Assembly: GCA_040285745.1 (NCBI GenBank) | Contig: JAUFOR010000001.1 | Coordinates: 992,001 to 1,056,000, forward strand | Source: Barthelona sp. PCE | Lineage: Eukaryota; Metamonada: BaSk clade | DNA: 64,000 nucleotides | Direction: 5' to 3' | In this document: in pieces, positions 22,758-32,456 of the stretch | Layout: every line of letters starts with the position of its first letter | How positions within the stretch are numbered: position 1 is the stretch's first letter | Notes under the pieces: generated by a model | The model's database searches: none | What the model saw: the letters and a program-made list of their open reading frames with translations, nothing else | Told to the model about the DNA's origin: nothing | Program-made: the position numbers and the translations under genes

Positions 22758-23260
22758 TTGAATATTGTACTCTTTTGGGTGTTGTCAAGGAAAGTTCTAC
22801 CTTGATCAATACGCTTTTTGTGAATACCAGAGCTCTGTAAAGGTTGTTTTCTATCCAGGTCCTCCTCCTGTCTCTTCTTCTGAAGAAGAACCTGCAAATC
22901 GTGGATGGTCGGATTCGTTTGTATCCTGTATGTATCCTCAAGCTCACGCTCCTCTGGTGACAGGAGCTTCCTTCTTGATTCCTCTGCCTCACGTTGTTCC
23001 TCCTCTTCGTTATTGACAACAACGGTGGAAAGACGAGCAAGTTCTCTTTGCACCCATTCTGTAATTCCTGCAGTGATATCAAACTCCTCACACTCTTTCC
23101 CTTCTGTGCTTGGTTGTTCATCAATGATAGTCTTAAGGAAACGAAGAACTGAAGCACCATTGTCAGTTTCATCAACTTTTTGCACTTTCTTTGGCGGAAC
23201 AAACATTGGAACCCCACTGGAAAACTGCCCGTCGTCGTCTTCTGAATCGAACCCGAACAT
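22748..23260 (-). CDS. unknown 170-residue acidic/coiled-coil protein
   Basis: The protein begins MFGFDSEDDDG and is acidic at the start, with a short helical core (VLRFLKTIIDEQ, ITEWVQRELARL) at residues 38-80 and then a charged Glu/Arg helix ending in a basic tail. Composition resembles small spliceosomal or nuclear accessory proteins, but I see no diagnostic motif. The stop lies inside the last codons of the convergent 222-residue gene, a 10-bp coding overlap. The gene starts 29 bp from the IleRS stop on the same strand. Confidence 0.7.
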   Translation of the reverse strand: MFGFDSEDDDGQFSSGVPMFVPPKKVQKVDETDNGASVLRFLKTIIDEQPSTEGKECEEFDITAGITEWVQRELARLSTVVVNNEEEEQREAEESRRKLLSPEERELEDTYRIQTNPTIHDLQVLLQKKRQEEDLDRKQPLQSSGIHKKRIDQGRTFLDNTQKSTIFNQK

Positions 23261-23289
23261 TAATAAAGAAATAAATTACAAAACGCTAT

Positions 23290-26200
23290 TTACTGCTTGA
23301 TAATCTTAACTACAAGGGTGTAACCGACAAAGTTCATCTCATCTTCATAGGTAATCTCGCCCTCGGGCTCAGCGTATACGACACGAGCACGAAGAGCCTT
23401 CTCAAGGTTATTCTTTTGGGCTTCAAAGAGAGTATCAGCGAATTCAGGCACAATATCATTCTCGAGACCCTTAACAGGGACGAATTCACCCTGCTTAACA
23501 ATATGAATATCAATGACATCAGAGAACTGGAGCTGGGCAGCTGCTCTCATCTTTTGAATGAATGAAGTCAAGTTACGGGTCTGCCAGTTCATGAGAACTT
23601 CGTTGGTGAGCTCAGAGTCAAGCAGAGCAAGGAATCCCTTGCGGCTTGAACCCTTAACGTTCGGGTCTTCGACGATGAATTCGAGTTCAAGAACGAGTTC
23701 GGAAAGAAGCACTGTTGTACCATCAAATACGAGCTGACCGGCCTCTTCAAGAGCGGCAACGTCTGCCTCGGTCATGTTCTTGAGGTGGGCAGAGAAAGGC
23801 TTGAGTTTCTTACCCATCTTCCTGCCCAATTGTTTAAAATCTGGGGTGATGACGGTGCGTGCATAAGTGGAGGGGTCATTATCGTATTTCAGCTCCATGA
23901 TGTTGACCTCAAGCTTGATGTACTCGTCCAGCTGCTTGATGGCGTTGATGACGTTCTGGTCACGATGAACAATTGTGGCCGACTTGATAGGGCGGCGAAT
24001 AGAAAGCTTATTGCATTCACGGACTTCACGGAGAAGTTGAATTGTGAAAAAGACCTCATCAACGACGCTAACAAGCTCATCGTCGACGACAAAAGGCGCA
24101 GGGTATGGAACCAAGTGGACTGAGATATCCTCCTTGTTGGGGTGATTCTCGGGGAGCTGCTTACGCATGTTCAACCAGAGATTCTCAGTGAAGAACGGTG
24201 TGAAAGGAGCCATCATGGTGTTGAAAGTCATCTCAACAAAGAACAAAACCTGAAGGGCAGTTTCAGCTTTCTCGGGATCGGTCTCAACCTCCTTGAAACG
24301 TGAGCGGTTCATACGGATATACCAGTTGGTTAGGGAGTTAAGGAACCCGAGCATCTTAGGAACGACTGTGTAGAGTCGGTAATTTTCCATCTCTTGCGCT
24401 GTAAACTTGATGAGGTTCGAGAGTGTTCCTAAAATCCACTGATCAAGGGCGTTGGGAGACTGTAAAGCCTTCTCCTGATCGGGGACGAATGCATGGCCAA
24501 CGCCTACCTCGTAACGATGTACGTTCTGAACCAAAAATTTGTAAGAGTTAAACCAGGGGTTTAGAATCTTGATGACAACGTTCAAAACACCCTCGTCAGA
24601 GAAGCAGAAAGGCTCAGCCTTGAGAACTGGCGAGTTGATGAGGTAAAGACGGAGTGCGTCTGAACCCATCTTGTTGATGAGTTCCATCGGATCGGTGTAG
24701 TTCTTCTTGCTCTTGGACATCTTCTGACCGTCCTCAGCGAGGATGAGGCCTGTGACAATAAGATTCTTGAATGGGGGTTCGTTGAACAGAGCAGTGGACA
24801 GCACAAGCATTGTGTAGAACCAACCGCGTGTCTGATCAAGAGACTCGGAGCAGAAATCGATGGGGAAGTGGAGATCGTCAAAATCGGGGGTCTTAAAAGG
24901 ATACCCGTGTGAGGCATAAGGCATAGAGCCCGACTCGAACCAGCAATCAAAGATTTCTGGGATACGGCGCATCTCCTTACCCGTCTTAGGGTTGGGGAAC
25001 GTAATCTCATCAACAACGTCGTTGTGGAGATCGGTGGGACGTTGCCCTGAGAGCTCCTCGAGCTTGTCAAGGGAGTCAATGACAATGATATCACCGTCCT
25101 CGTCCTGCCAGATGGGAATAGGGGTACCGAAGAAACGGTTGCGAGAGATGGCCCAGTCGCGTGCGTTGGAGATCCAGTTATGGAAACGGCCAGTCTGGAT
25201 AACCTCTGGCACCCAACGGTTCTTGCGGTTGTTGGCAATCATATCATCCTTGATCTTCTCGACGGCGACGAACCATGAAGGAACTGAGCGGTAGAGAAGG
25301 GGGGTATCGGAGCGCCAGCACAGGGGGTATCTGTGCTTGTGAACGCTCTGTTTGTAAAGACGATCACGATCCTTGAGCTCCTCGATGATGAGCGCATCGG
25401 CATCTTTGACGTACATACCCTCGTAGTTGGTTACTTCTGGAGTGAAGCAACCAGCGGGGTCGATGGGGCACACTGGATCCTCGTGCTTGTCAACAATATC
25501 AAAAGCAAGACAGACACGAAGATCATCCTCACCAAAACCAGGGGCAGCGTGAACAACACCAGTACCACTTTCTGTGGTGACGTATGTATCAGCAATAACT
25601 CGGAATGCTGTGTCCTTCTTGCGTTCATAGAAATAATCGAAGAGGGGGACGTATTGCATTCCAACGAGCTCGGAACCAAGCATAGTGCGGTTGATGACGT
25701 AAGGCTTGGGCTTCTTCTTCTTGCGCTGCTTGGCGGTTTGAGGCCATACGCTGTCGGCGAGCTCTTTCATAACGATAAAGCGGCGCTCTGTTTCAACGTG
25801 GGTGACTTCAACGTACTCAAGACCGGGGTTAACAATGAGAGCAAGATTGGATGGCAACGTCCATGGGGTGGTGGTCCAAGCAATGAAACAACACTCCTCA
25901 TCACCGACAATAGGGAAAGTGATGTGCACTGCTGGATCTTCGACGTCAGCGTAGTTCTGGTTAGCCTCGAAGTTGGAGAGACATGTGCCGAGGGCGGTGG
26001 ACCAGGGCATGACCTTGGTTCCCTTGTATACAAGGCCCTTCTTCCATAACTGACCGAAAACCCACCATACAGACTCCATATACCAGGGATACAGTGTTCT
26101 GTAATCGTTATCGAAATCAACCCAACGGCCGAGACGTGAGATGACATAACGCCACTCCTTGGAATAACGCATAACCATAGACTTGCACTTCTCGTTGTAT

Positions 26201-26734
26201 GTCTTAATTCCCTCCTCTAACTTAGGAATATCAACAGCACCGCATTCGATACCTAACTCCTTATCAGCAAGGTGTTCAATAGGAAGCCCATGAGTATCCC
26301 AGCCCCAATTACGAGGAACATAAAAACCGTTCATGCTCTTGTAACGGCAATAAACATCCTTAACTGTGCTCACCAAAAGATGGCCGTGGTGAGGTGTGCC
26401 CGTAGCAAATGGAGGTCCATCAGCAAAAGAGAAACGAGGATTTTGGGCGTTTCTCTCAAGACTTAACTCGAAAACGTTATTCTGATTCCAAAAATCGAGA
26501 ACTTCCTCTTCGCCCTTTGTGAATTTATGATCAAATGGTACTAAATGTTAGAAATTGTGAACTATATGAGCTTTCTGCAGCAAATCCCTCGATCTTCCTT
26601 GCCCAAGACGGTTTCTGCTGCCCTAGCCCACTGCTTCAACATACCACTTTCCATAATTAAAGTGTATAAATGTGTTTAAAAAAGGTGAAAAAGCAAATAA
26701 TATGTTACTTACCAAACTTGTATCTATCGTCCAT
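23290..26734 (-). CDS. ileS: isoleucyl-tRNA synthetase, cytosolic type, two exons
   Basis: This class I synthetase charges tRNA-Ile and hydrolyses mischarged Val-tRNA. The two exons are 26713-26734 (22 nt) and 23290-26540, giving 1090 residues. The first exon supplies ATG and seven codons; without the intron the gene would have no ATG before the HIGH motif. The HIGH-type motif HHGH is at residues 58-61 inside PFATGTPHHGHLL. The CP1 editing domain carries TTPWTLPSN and GTGVVHAAPGFGEDD. KMSKS is at 614-618, followed by the anticodon-binding helices. Sequence style is eukaryotic cytosolic rather than bacterial or organellar. The gene reads away from the pseudokinase gene across a 345-bp spacer. 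Confidence 0.96.
26541..26712 (-). other. spliceosomal intron in IleRS gene (172 nt, phase 1)
   Basis: The donor GTAAGT follows AAGTTTG. The acceptor side reads TTCTAACATTTAG, with branch-point-like CTAAC six bases before the intron end. Splicing joins Met-Asp-Asp-Arg-Tyr-Lys-Phe to Val-Pro-Phe-Asp-His-Lys in frame and restores a full IleRS amino terminus. Its acceptor differs from the dynein acceptor at only a few positions, which supports both calls. Confidence 0.88.
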
Positions 26735-27079
26735 AGTAATTATGAACAAAGGGATTTGAACGAACAAATATGCTCGAAACAACTTATTAAAGCACTCAAG
26801 AGACTAAAACAGTAAAAGATCTGGGGGTCTGAACAGCGACTCTTTTTGGGGTCCATTTTGTGTCATATGTGAGATTATTGTATATTCTTTTTGATAGCGT
26901 TATCAAAAAGTTGAAATTCTACAATAAATTACCCCACCAAACACAGGTTTCTTATTTTTAAAATAATACCTTATTAAATATGCCAAAGAGCCATAATACT
27001 AGAAAGTGTAAACATTAGAGGACAAGTTAAGAGAATGCCACACCTATTGAACTGTTAATCTTTTTCTACACCTTCCACC
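26735..27079. other. divergent promoter spacer with perfect 10-bp hairpin
   Basis: 345 bp lie between IleRS (minus) and the propeller/pseudokinase gene (plus). The standout is a perfect hairpin at 26887-26910 (CTTTTTGATA / TATCAAAAAG, loop GCGT). Elsewhere it is AT-rich with a G-rich patch around 26820-26865. No RNA gene was recognised. Confidence 0.5.
26887..26910. promoter_or_regulatory. 10-bp inverted repeat in a divergent spacer, candidate operator
   Basis: The arms are perfectly complementary over 10 bp around a GCGT loop, and the site lies between two divergent genes 153 bp from one ATG and 170 bp from the other. Its near-central position fits a shared regulatory site or a cruciform-forming element. 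The function is inferred from position only. Confidence 0.35.
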
Positions 27080-30000
27080 ATGTCTGTTCTTAAAAAAGTG
27101 GGTGAAGTCGCCGAAATACCGATAAAACCGTCATTTACATCAAAGAAAGCATGGAATGGGCAATTGTTTGGTTATAAGAAGAATAGTCGATCAAAATCTG
27201 TCAGGGAGGTCCACCATTTCAACACAAGAGGCCTCCCGCCCAGTAGAGCCACAACTATTTCGTTTACAATGAGAGATCCGTTCTCTGCAAGAGAATTTGT
27301 AACTTTTGAAGAATGCGATTTAGTACGCCCGTCACTGGACCTAAGCATGTTATTCATGACAAGTGGCTGCTACTTTGCAGTCTGTTCGTGCGGAGATGGG
27401 ATATGTAGCAACACAGGTTTTCTTCATTTTGGTTCGAGTCCAACAACTGCCAGTATCATCAACGTGTCGTGCACAGATAATCTGAGCCATGCGGCTATCA
27501 TATACAAAAACAATAACAGCGATGTCTACGATGCTGCTCTTGTTAATGTCGCAGACCATGTGGTTTTTGATGCCGGTGTGCATAGTTATGCCATCGATCC
27601 CAACATCAACATCCACCCTTCTGAACAAGCCCTGGTCCTGCATGCAGCTGGAGATATTATATCTTGCCAGTTCGAGCCTGTGAATGGAGAAGCAACACAC
27701 CGTTTCCTTGCAATAGAAGATGAGTGGGACATAGTGGACATTACATTCTTTGCTGGTGGATCACGCCTCGCAGTGTGTACTGAACGGACGCTTTTCGTAA
27801 TTGACTGGAGCTCATTCACCATCATCTCACGCACTGTGCTCAACAGCTGCACCACATCTTTAATATCGGTTGCTGATATGTATTTTGCACTTTGCGCTGA
27901 TAAAATATCATTACACGATGTGTCAGGGGAGTTAGTATGTGAAATAATGGAAAGTAACGTTGTAATGGCTTTTGATGCTTACACACCACTCCTGCATACT
28001 CTCAATCGCAACTCTAAAACCATCAATACCTTTGATCTTCGGTCCTTTGTAACAGTCTATGATGATGTCCCTAAATGCGCAAAGATTCGGAGAACAAATC
28101 CCAACGACGATCGGAATGTCTTGTTCGAGAACGCTGCATGCTCCCTTTATGAGGCGGGAGACCAGCTTTTATTCGAAGCCAACAGATGCACTGAGGTCTC
28201 ACATCATCTCCTTTTGGGTGAGATTCTGTTCGTTATCGATCGTGACGGATTCCTGACAATTACTTATGCTCGGCAGGATTATGTACAGGTCTGTGACATC
28301 CCATACCACCCAACATCTGCAGCGTTTAATTGTGTCCATGACAATATGGTATTCATTGATGACAATGATAGAAAGCGCACTTTTGCTTTTAATATACATT
28401 CGGTGACCCGCATATTTGAGATTGATCTCCTTCCAGGGATCAACGGAGTGTACAGAGCACACGACGCAGTGTATATAACAGCCCCCGGGGAAAATAATAT
28501 TCAGCTCTTCTGTTTTGCGATAGATACGGATGAAACACAAACCATAGAGCTAATGCCAGGATCAAAAGTTTCTCTAGATGGAAACGTGCTGACATACACG
28601 GTTTATAGTGATGAAAACCAATGCACTGTACGGTATTGTGATCAGACTGAACGGTTCATCGTTTTTGACATTCTTTTATTATGTAACTCAATCAACAACA
28701 TGATACAGAACAATACAATGCCTGAAAGCTGGAATGTGCCGTCAGTCGATGATATCATTGCAACAACTGCTACTCTTATAAAGGCTCAACAGCAAGAGTT
28801 CAATACAAAACGAGCAAAAATTTTGGATCTGATTTCTCGATTGGAGAAAACCCACATACCACAGTCGGATGACGTTTTACGTCAGTTGAACTCTTTTATA
28901 TCAAGGTTTGAAGGACTTATGAGTTCTGATTTGGTGCATTCATATGCCACGCTGACTGATTCCGTTGGGATGAACTATATTGTTTCCGTAAAGGATGAAA
29001 TGAGTGAGATGATCCGGCATTTAGGGGCGGTTATGCATGCAAAGCATGAGTACGATGCACTCATAAAGGAATTACCCCAGTGGGAAGCTTTCAATTCCAT
29101 AGAAGAGTACTGGAGAAATGAAGTAAGTGGAAAGTACTCTGTTAGAGATGCAAAGATCGTTGATGACTGTATATCACGGATGTCAGTCCTTGAAAAGAAA
29201 CTTTCGTTTCTCAAGACTCCTGTGGCCCATTTAATGGAGATGCAAGAAGTTTATGGTGTAATGACTGAGGTTACACTCGGTATTGACTGCATCATCAAGT
29301 TTCTGGGAACAGCAAAAACATCACTCACACAATGCATTTCGTCACAACCTATACGTCGCAGAAAGGCAGCAAGCAATGTGCCATATGTCATTGACTTTGC
29401 GTATCTCACCAAGACACGTAACACTTTAATGAAGCAAAAGGACTATCTTGAAGCTTTCTGTCAAAATTGTGACCAAAAGGCTCTGATAACACGATCATCT
29501 GTCATCTGCAATTGGATTACACAATCCATCACTGAAATTGATTCGATTTTCGCGGATTGTGCAGCAGAAACGACAGTGGAGTCACTTTTGGTCGGAACTC
29601 AACTCGCTGAAATATCATTCAGTGAAGATTTGTCACCAACAGTTATTCTTTCTACAATATATCTGGGATCTCTGTTGTATAATTCTCGCAGTACATTCCA
29701 GTGCTCGTACAGGGACAAGTTTTCATTCAAGGCATACTACGTTGATCGAGAGGCAGTAAGTGAAGAAGAACGTGACGCTGCTTTTGACGAAATCGCAAGA
29801 AATGTACTGCTTCGACTTTCAGACACGAGCTGTGCTCTCACTGACCTGCTTGGCATACGACTTGTGTGCTCTCATGACGCGACCACACATCAGACCTACC
29901 TTCGGTTCGTTGTACTTGAGTTTGAACCTCTGGGCATCCCTTTAGACGAGTTTATCTCCGAGGGACACGATGTTTGTGACACCATACCATCTTCAATTCT

Positions 30001-30349
30001 ACATGCTGTAGCATCTGTTCATGAAAATGATTTGTATTTCATGAGTCTCAACCCAGAACACGTGCTTGTTTATTACAGTAACAATGTTGCGTTCTGCAAA
30101 CTATCAATTTCTGAACAAACACGTCTTATTGGTCCGTATGCTGCACCAGAAACAGTTCGCAAGATGAAGTACACCAAAAAGACTGAAGCATACGCTGCGG
30201 CGGCTCTTGCAATCTATTCACAACGTGAGGACCCTGATAATACACGCCATATCTTGTTTTCTGCACAATTAAAGCGCCTAAGAGAGAAAGCCGAAGGTAG
30301 AAGAGCCGAAATTTCAGAAATAATTAAAGATATTCCCCGACCCAACTAA
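27080..30349 (+). CDS. propeller-like / coiled-coil / C-terminal pseudokinase protein
   Basis: This is a protein of 1089 residues. Residues about 60-540 are rich in short beta-strand blocks ending in small and aromatic residues, suggesting a beta-propeller without classical WD motifs. Residues 555-720 are helical and partly coiled coil. The carboxyl part (about 870-1075) follows a protein-kinase fold. FKAYYVD at 881-887 carries Lys884 in the VAIK position, and EEERDAAFDEIARNVLLRLS looks like helix C. SLNPEHVLV stands where HRDLKPENIL should be, and AFCKLS where DFG should be. AAPE (1021-1024) then TKKTEAYAAAALAIYS resembles APE and the following helix F. Catalytic Asp and DFG are absent, so a pseudokinase is likely. 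Its stop overlaps the stop of the convergent gene. Confidence 0.72.
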   Translation: MSVLKKVGEVAEIPIKPSFTSKKAWNGQLFGYKKNSRSKSVREVHHFNTRGLPPSRATTISFTMRDPFSAREFVTFEECDLVRPSLDLSMLFMTSGCYFAVCSCGDGICSNTGFLHFGSSPTTASIINVSCTDNLSHAAIIYKNNNSDVYDAALVNVADHVVFDAGVHSYAIDPNINIHPSEQALVLHAAGDIISCQFEPVNGEATHRFLAIEDEWDIVDITFFAGGSRLAVCTERTLFVIDWSSFTIISRTVLNSCTTSLISVADMYFALCADKISLHDVSGELVCEIMESNVVMAFDAYTPLLHTLNRNSKTINTFDLRSFVTVYDDVPKCAKIRRTNPNDDRNVLFENAACSLYEAGDQLLFEANRCTEVSHHLLLGEILFVIDRDGFLTITYARQDYVQVCDIPYHPTSAAFNCVHDNMVFIDDNDRKRTFAFNIHSVTRIFEIDLLPGINGVYRAHDAVYITAPGENNIQLFCFAIDTDETQTIELMPGSKVSLDGNVLTYTVYSDENQCTVRYCDQTERFIVFDILLLCNSINNMIQNNTMPESWNVPSVDDIIATTATLIKAQQQEFNTKRAKILDLISRLEKTHIPQSDDVLRQLNSFISRFEGLMSSDLVHSYATLTDSVGMNYIVSVKDEMSEMIRHLGAVMHAKHEYDALIKELPQWEAFNSIEEYWRNEVSGKYSVRDAKIVDDCISRMSVLEKKLSFLKTPVAHLMEMQEVYGVMTEVTLGIDCIIKFLGTAKTSLTQCISSQPIRRRKAASNVPYVIDFAYLTKTRNTLMKQKDYLEAFCQNCDQKALITRSSVICNWITQSITEIDSIFADCAAETTVESLLVGTQLAEISFSEDLSPTVILSTIYLGSLLYNSRSTFQCSYRDKFSFKAYYVDREAVSEEERDAAFDEIARNVLLRLSDTSCALTDLLGIRLVCSHDATTHQTYLRFVVLEFEPLGIPLDEFISEGHDVCDTIPSSILHAVASVHENDLYFMSLNPEHVLVYYSNNVAFCKLSISEQTRLIGPYAAPETVRKMKYTKKTEAYAAAALAIYSQREDPDNTRHILFSAQLKRLREKAEGRRAEISEIIKDIPRPN

Positions 30350-32349
30350 ACTTCTTCTTCTTCAATCTGTTCAAGCAGCACATATTTAGCATTACAGAAA
30401 AAATCCACTGCATCAACATATCGCTCTTCCTCCTTCCAACAACCGTCAACCACTTCGCTAAAATCGTGGACATAGAACACAAACTCTTTGAGCTGCGGTT
30501 GAAAGTGAGCCTCCTCCAATACACAGTAGTCTACGGATTTCCAAAAGTATTGGTCCTGGATACCGGACAATACTTCTGAGCGGGAAATTGTTTGCGTTTC
30601 CCGATCGTAGAAGAATCGATACATCTTTCTATCGTAGAATAGAACATCGTGTGCGACCCATGAAATTTTATAATTGTATTCCATCTCTGGCCCTTCAATA
30701 AATTCACCTGTCTCCCAATCCACACAGCAAACGCGCGTGTTGTGGTGCTGTAACACAATTAAATATTGACGGTCACTGTTAATATCGACAGCAGCATCCA
30801 GATCAGAGTTCATGTTCTCCACAACTATCGTCTTCACGATAGAAGCAACTCCATCAACAACCTTGAAACGGACACAATGCAATCTACCATTCAGCGTAAA
30901 CAGAACCGATTCCGGTCCAGCAAACCGATGAGACAGGTTGGATAACGCTGGTGAAGAGTAAAGTTCCTCACTGCCAACACATATCGAAAGCTGTTGGTTT
31001 ATCCAAAGGCTGTATATGATGCACGTACCCGACAAGCCAAGATATCTGGAATTTTCATCTCCCAATACACTGTGTCCCGCAATACTTCCTGTCTCGTCGT
31101 ACTTCGTAAGCAAAAGATCGCCCGACATGAAACCCCTCCGATAAACAACACAGAGTTTGCCGCCTTCATAATAGAAAATTGAGAAGATGCTGTCTGTTTT
31201 GTGACATGCCGCACGATAACAAATTCCATGCTTTAGGTCAACGAACACCCCGCGGTAGTCAAATACGTCGCTAAAACGACGGAAAGTGTTGAGAGAGTGG
31301 ATGTGGATGCTACTCTTATTGATTGCTCGCACATTCAAGTGAGCCACACCAAGAGGAGTCACTGCATATAATGACGGATGTCTGTCAACAAAATCATCGC
31401 GCGAAAGATCAATGCTATGAACCACACCACTTACTATGTATGTGAAGTCGCATAGACCGTCAAATATTGTGCACTTGTCGTCTACAACGGCCACTGTCAA
31501 CGCATCAAGCGTGCTGAACAACGTAATACTCAGACCTCCCTCTGATACCGAGTTCAAAAAAGCAGAATGGTATCTGCGCAGCTCCTGCTCGGATGTAAGC
31601 GTTCCTGAAGCGCACACGGTATACCCGGTGGTACAGTCCATCACTTCCAGTGTTAACCCACGACGCTGTCGAATGTATGAGCATATGCAAGTCGCATTCA
31701 AGACCGGTAGTATGCTCCGACTGCGCTTTGACCCTAAAGCATGCAGCATAAGAGAGGTATCGCTCTCTATGTCCTCGGAAACAAGGTTAACGTAGTACAA
31801 TACATTGATATCCTTGAGACACGACAGAACACACGTCGCGTGAGAGTATGGAAAGTGTGATTGAACACGATAACCCGACAGATTCCGAAAGACCTTCGTG
31901 CTTGTATTATACAGAATCGCTTCAATGGTATCTGACTCACCATCCTTGACACGAACGTTCATGCACAACACATTTCTTGTTAACATCAAAATAGTTCCTT
32001 CAACAACTGAAGGCATCACTATTTCAACCTTATCAGCAGCTACGATACCTGTAGAAATACTTCCCAAAAACCACTGTATAAGTATGGTGCTATCTTGATA
32101 ATCCAATGTATAAAATAACCCATCGCTAGTCAGCGCGATGTGTTCTGGTATCTGGGTACACAACCCTTCCTGAAGCCAAAAATTCCCCTTAACAAATGAA
32201 CCCTCTGCTCTTTTGCCAATAATCAATCCTTCATTCACAAAATTCAGCTCAGCCTCATCATCTTCGTGATTGCTAATTGGGAGACGCTCTTCAAAAGGCT
32301 TGTATCTTGGCATGAAAGATAGATACTCGAAAACAACTTTAAAAGACAT
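30346..32349 (-). CDS. propeller-like protein, family A member
   Basis: 667 residues from the ATG at 32347-32349; a later Met 12 codons in is an alternative. It consists almost wholly of beta-strand-like blocks with recurring patterns such as a hydrophobic trio, a polar turn, then Tyr/Cys/Val-Asp (for example RVCCVDWETGEF, YLIVLQHHN, VLFYDRKMYRFFYDRE). This suggests a large beta-propeller without WD, Kelch or RCC1 signatures. The protein ends with an acidic tail (EQIEEEEV). Similar layouts are seen in the genes at 43811 and 52419 and the first half of 27080, so a lineage-specific family is likely. The function is unknown. Confidence 0.75.
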   Translation of the reverse strand: MSFKVVFEYLSFMPRYKPFEERLPISNHEDDEAELNFVNEGLIIGKRAEGSFVKGNFWLQEGLCTQIPEHIALTSDGLFYTLDYQDSTILIQWFLGSISTGIVAADKVEIVMPSVVEGTILMLTRNVLCMNVRVKDGESDTIEAILYNTSTKVFRNLSGYRVQSHFPYSHATCVLSCLKDINVLYYVNLVSEDIESDTSLMLHALGSKRSRSILPVLNATCICSYIRQRRGLTLEVMDCTTGYTVCASGTLTSEQELRRYHSAFLNSVSEGGLSITLFSTLDALTVAVVDDKCTIFDGLCDFTYIVSGVVHSIDLSRDDFVDRHPSLYAVTPLGVAHLNVRAINKSSIHIHSLNTFRRFSDVFDYRGVFVDLKHGICYRAACHKTDSIFSIFYYEGGKLCVVYRRGFMSGDLLLTKYDETGSIAGHSVLGDENSRYLGLSGTCIIYSLWINQQLSICVGSEELYSSPALSNLSHRFAGPESVLFTLNGRLHCVRFKVVDGVASIVKTIVVENMNSDLDAAVDINSDRQYLIVLQHHNTRVCCVDWETGEFIEGPEMEYNYKISWVAHDVLFYDRKMYRFFYDRETQTISRSEVLSGIQDQYFWKSVDYCVLEEAHFQPQLKEFVFYVHDFSEVVDGCWKEEERYVDAVDFFCNAKYVLLEQIEEEEV

Positions 32350-32456
32350 AGGTTGTGGTGACCGGCTTTTATTCGAACAATCAGACTGGTTTGACAAAGT
32401 CAACTGAAGTTGAAAGGCCTAAGAAATGTTTTCACAATATTTCTCCTTACACAACT

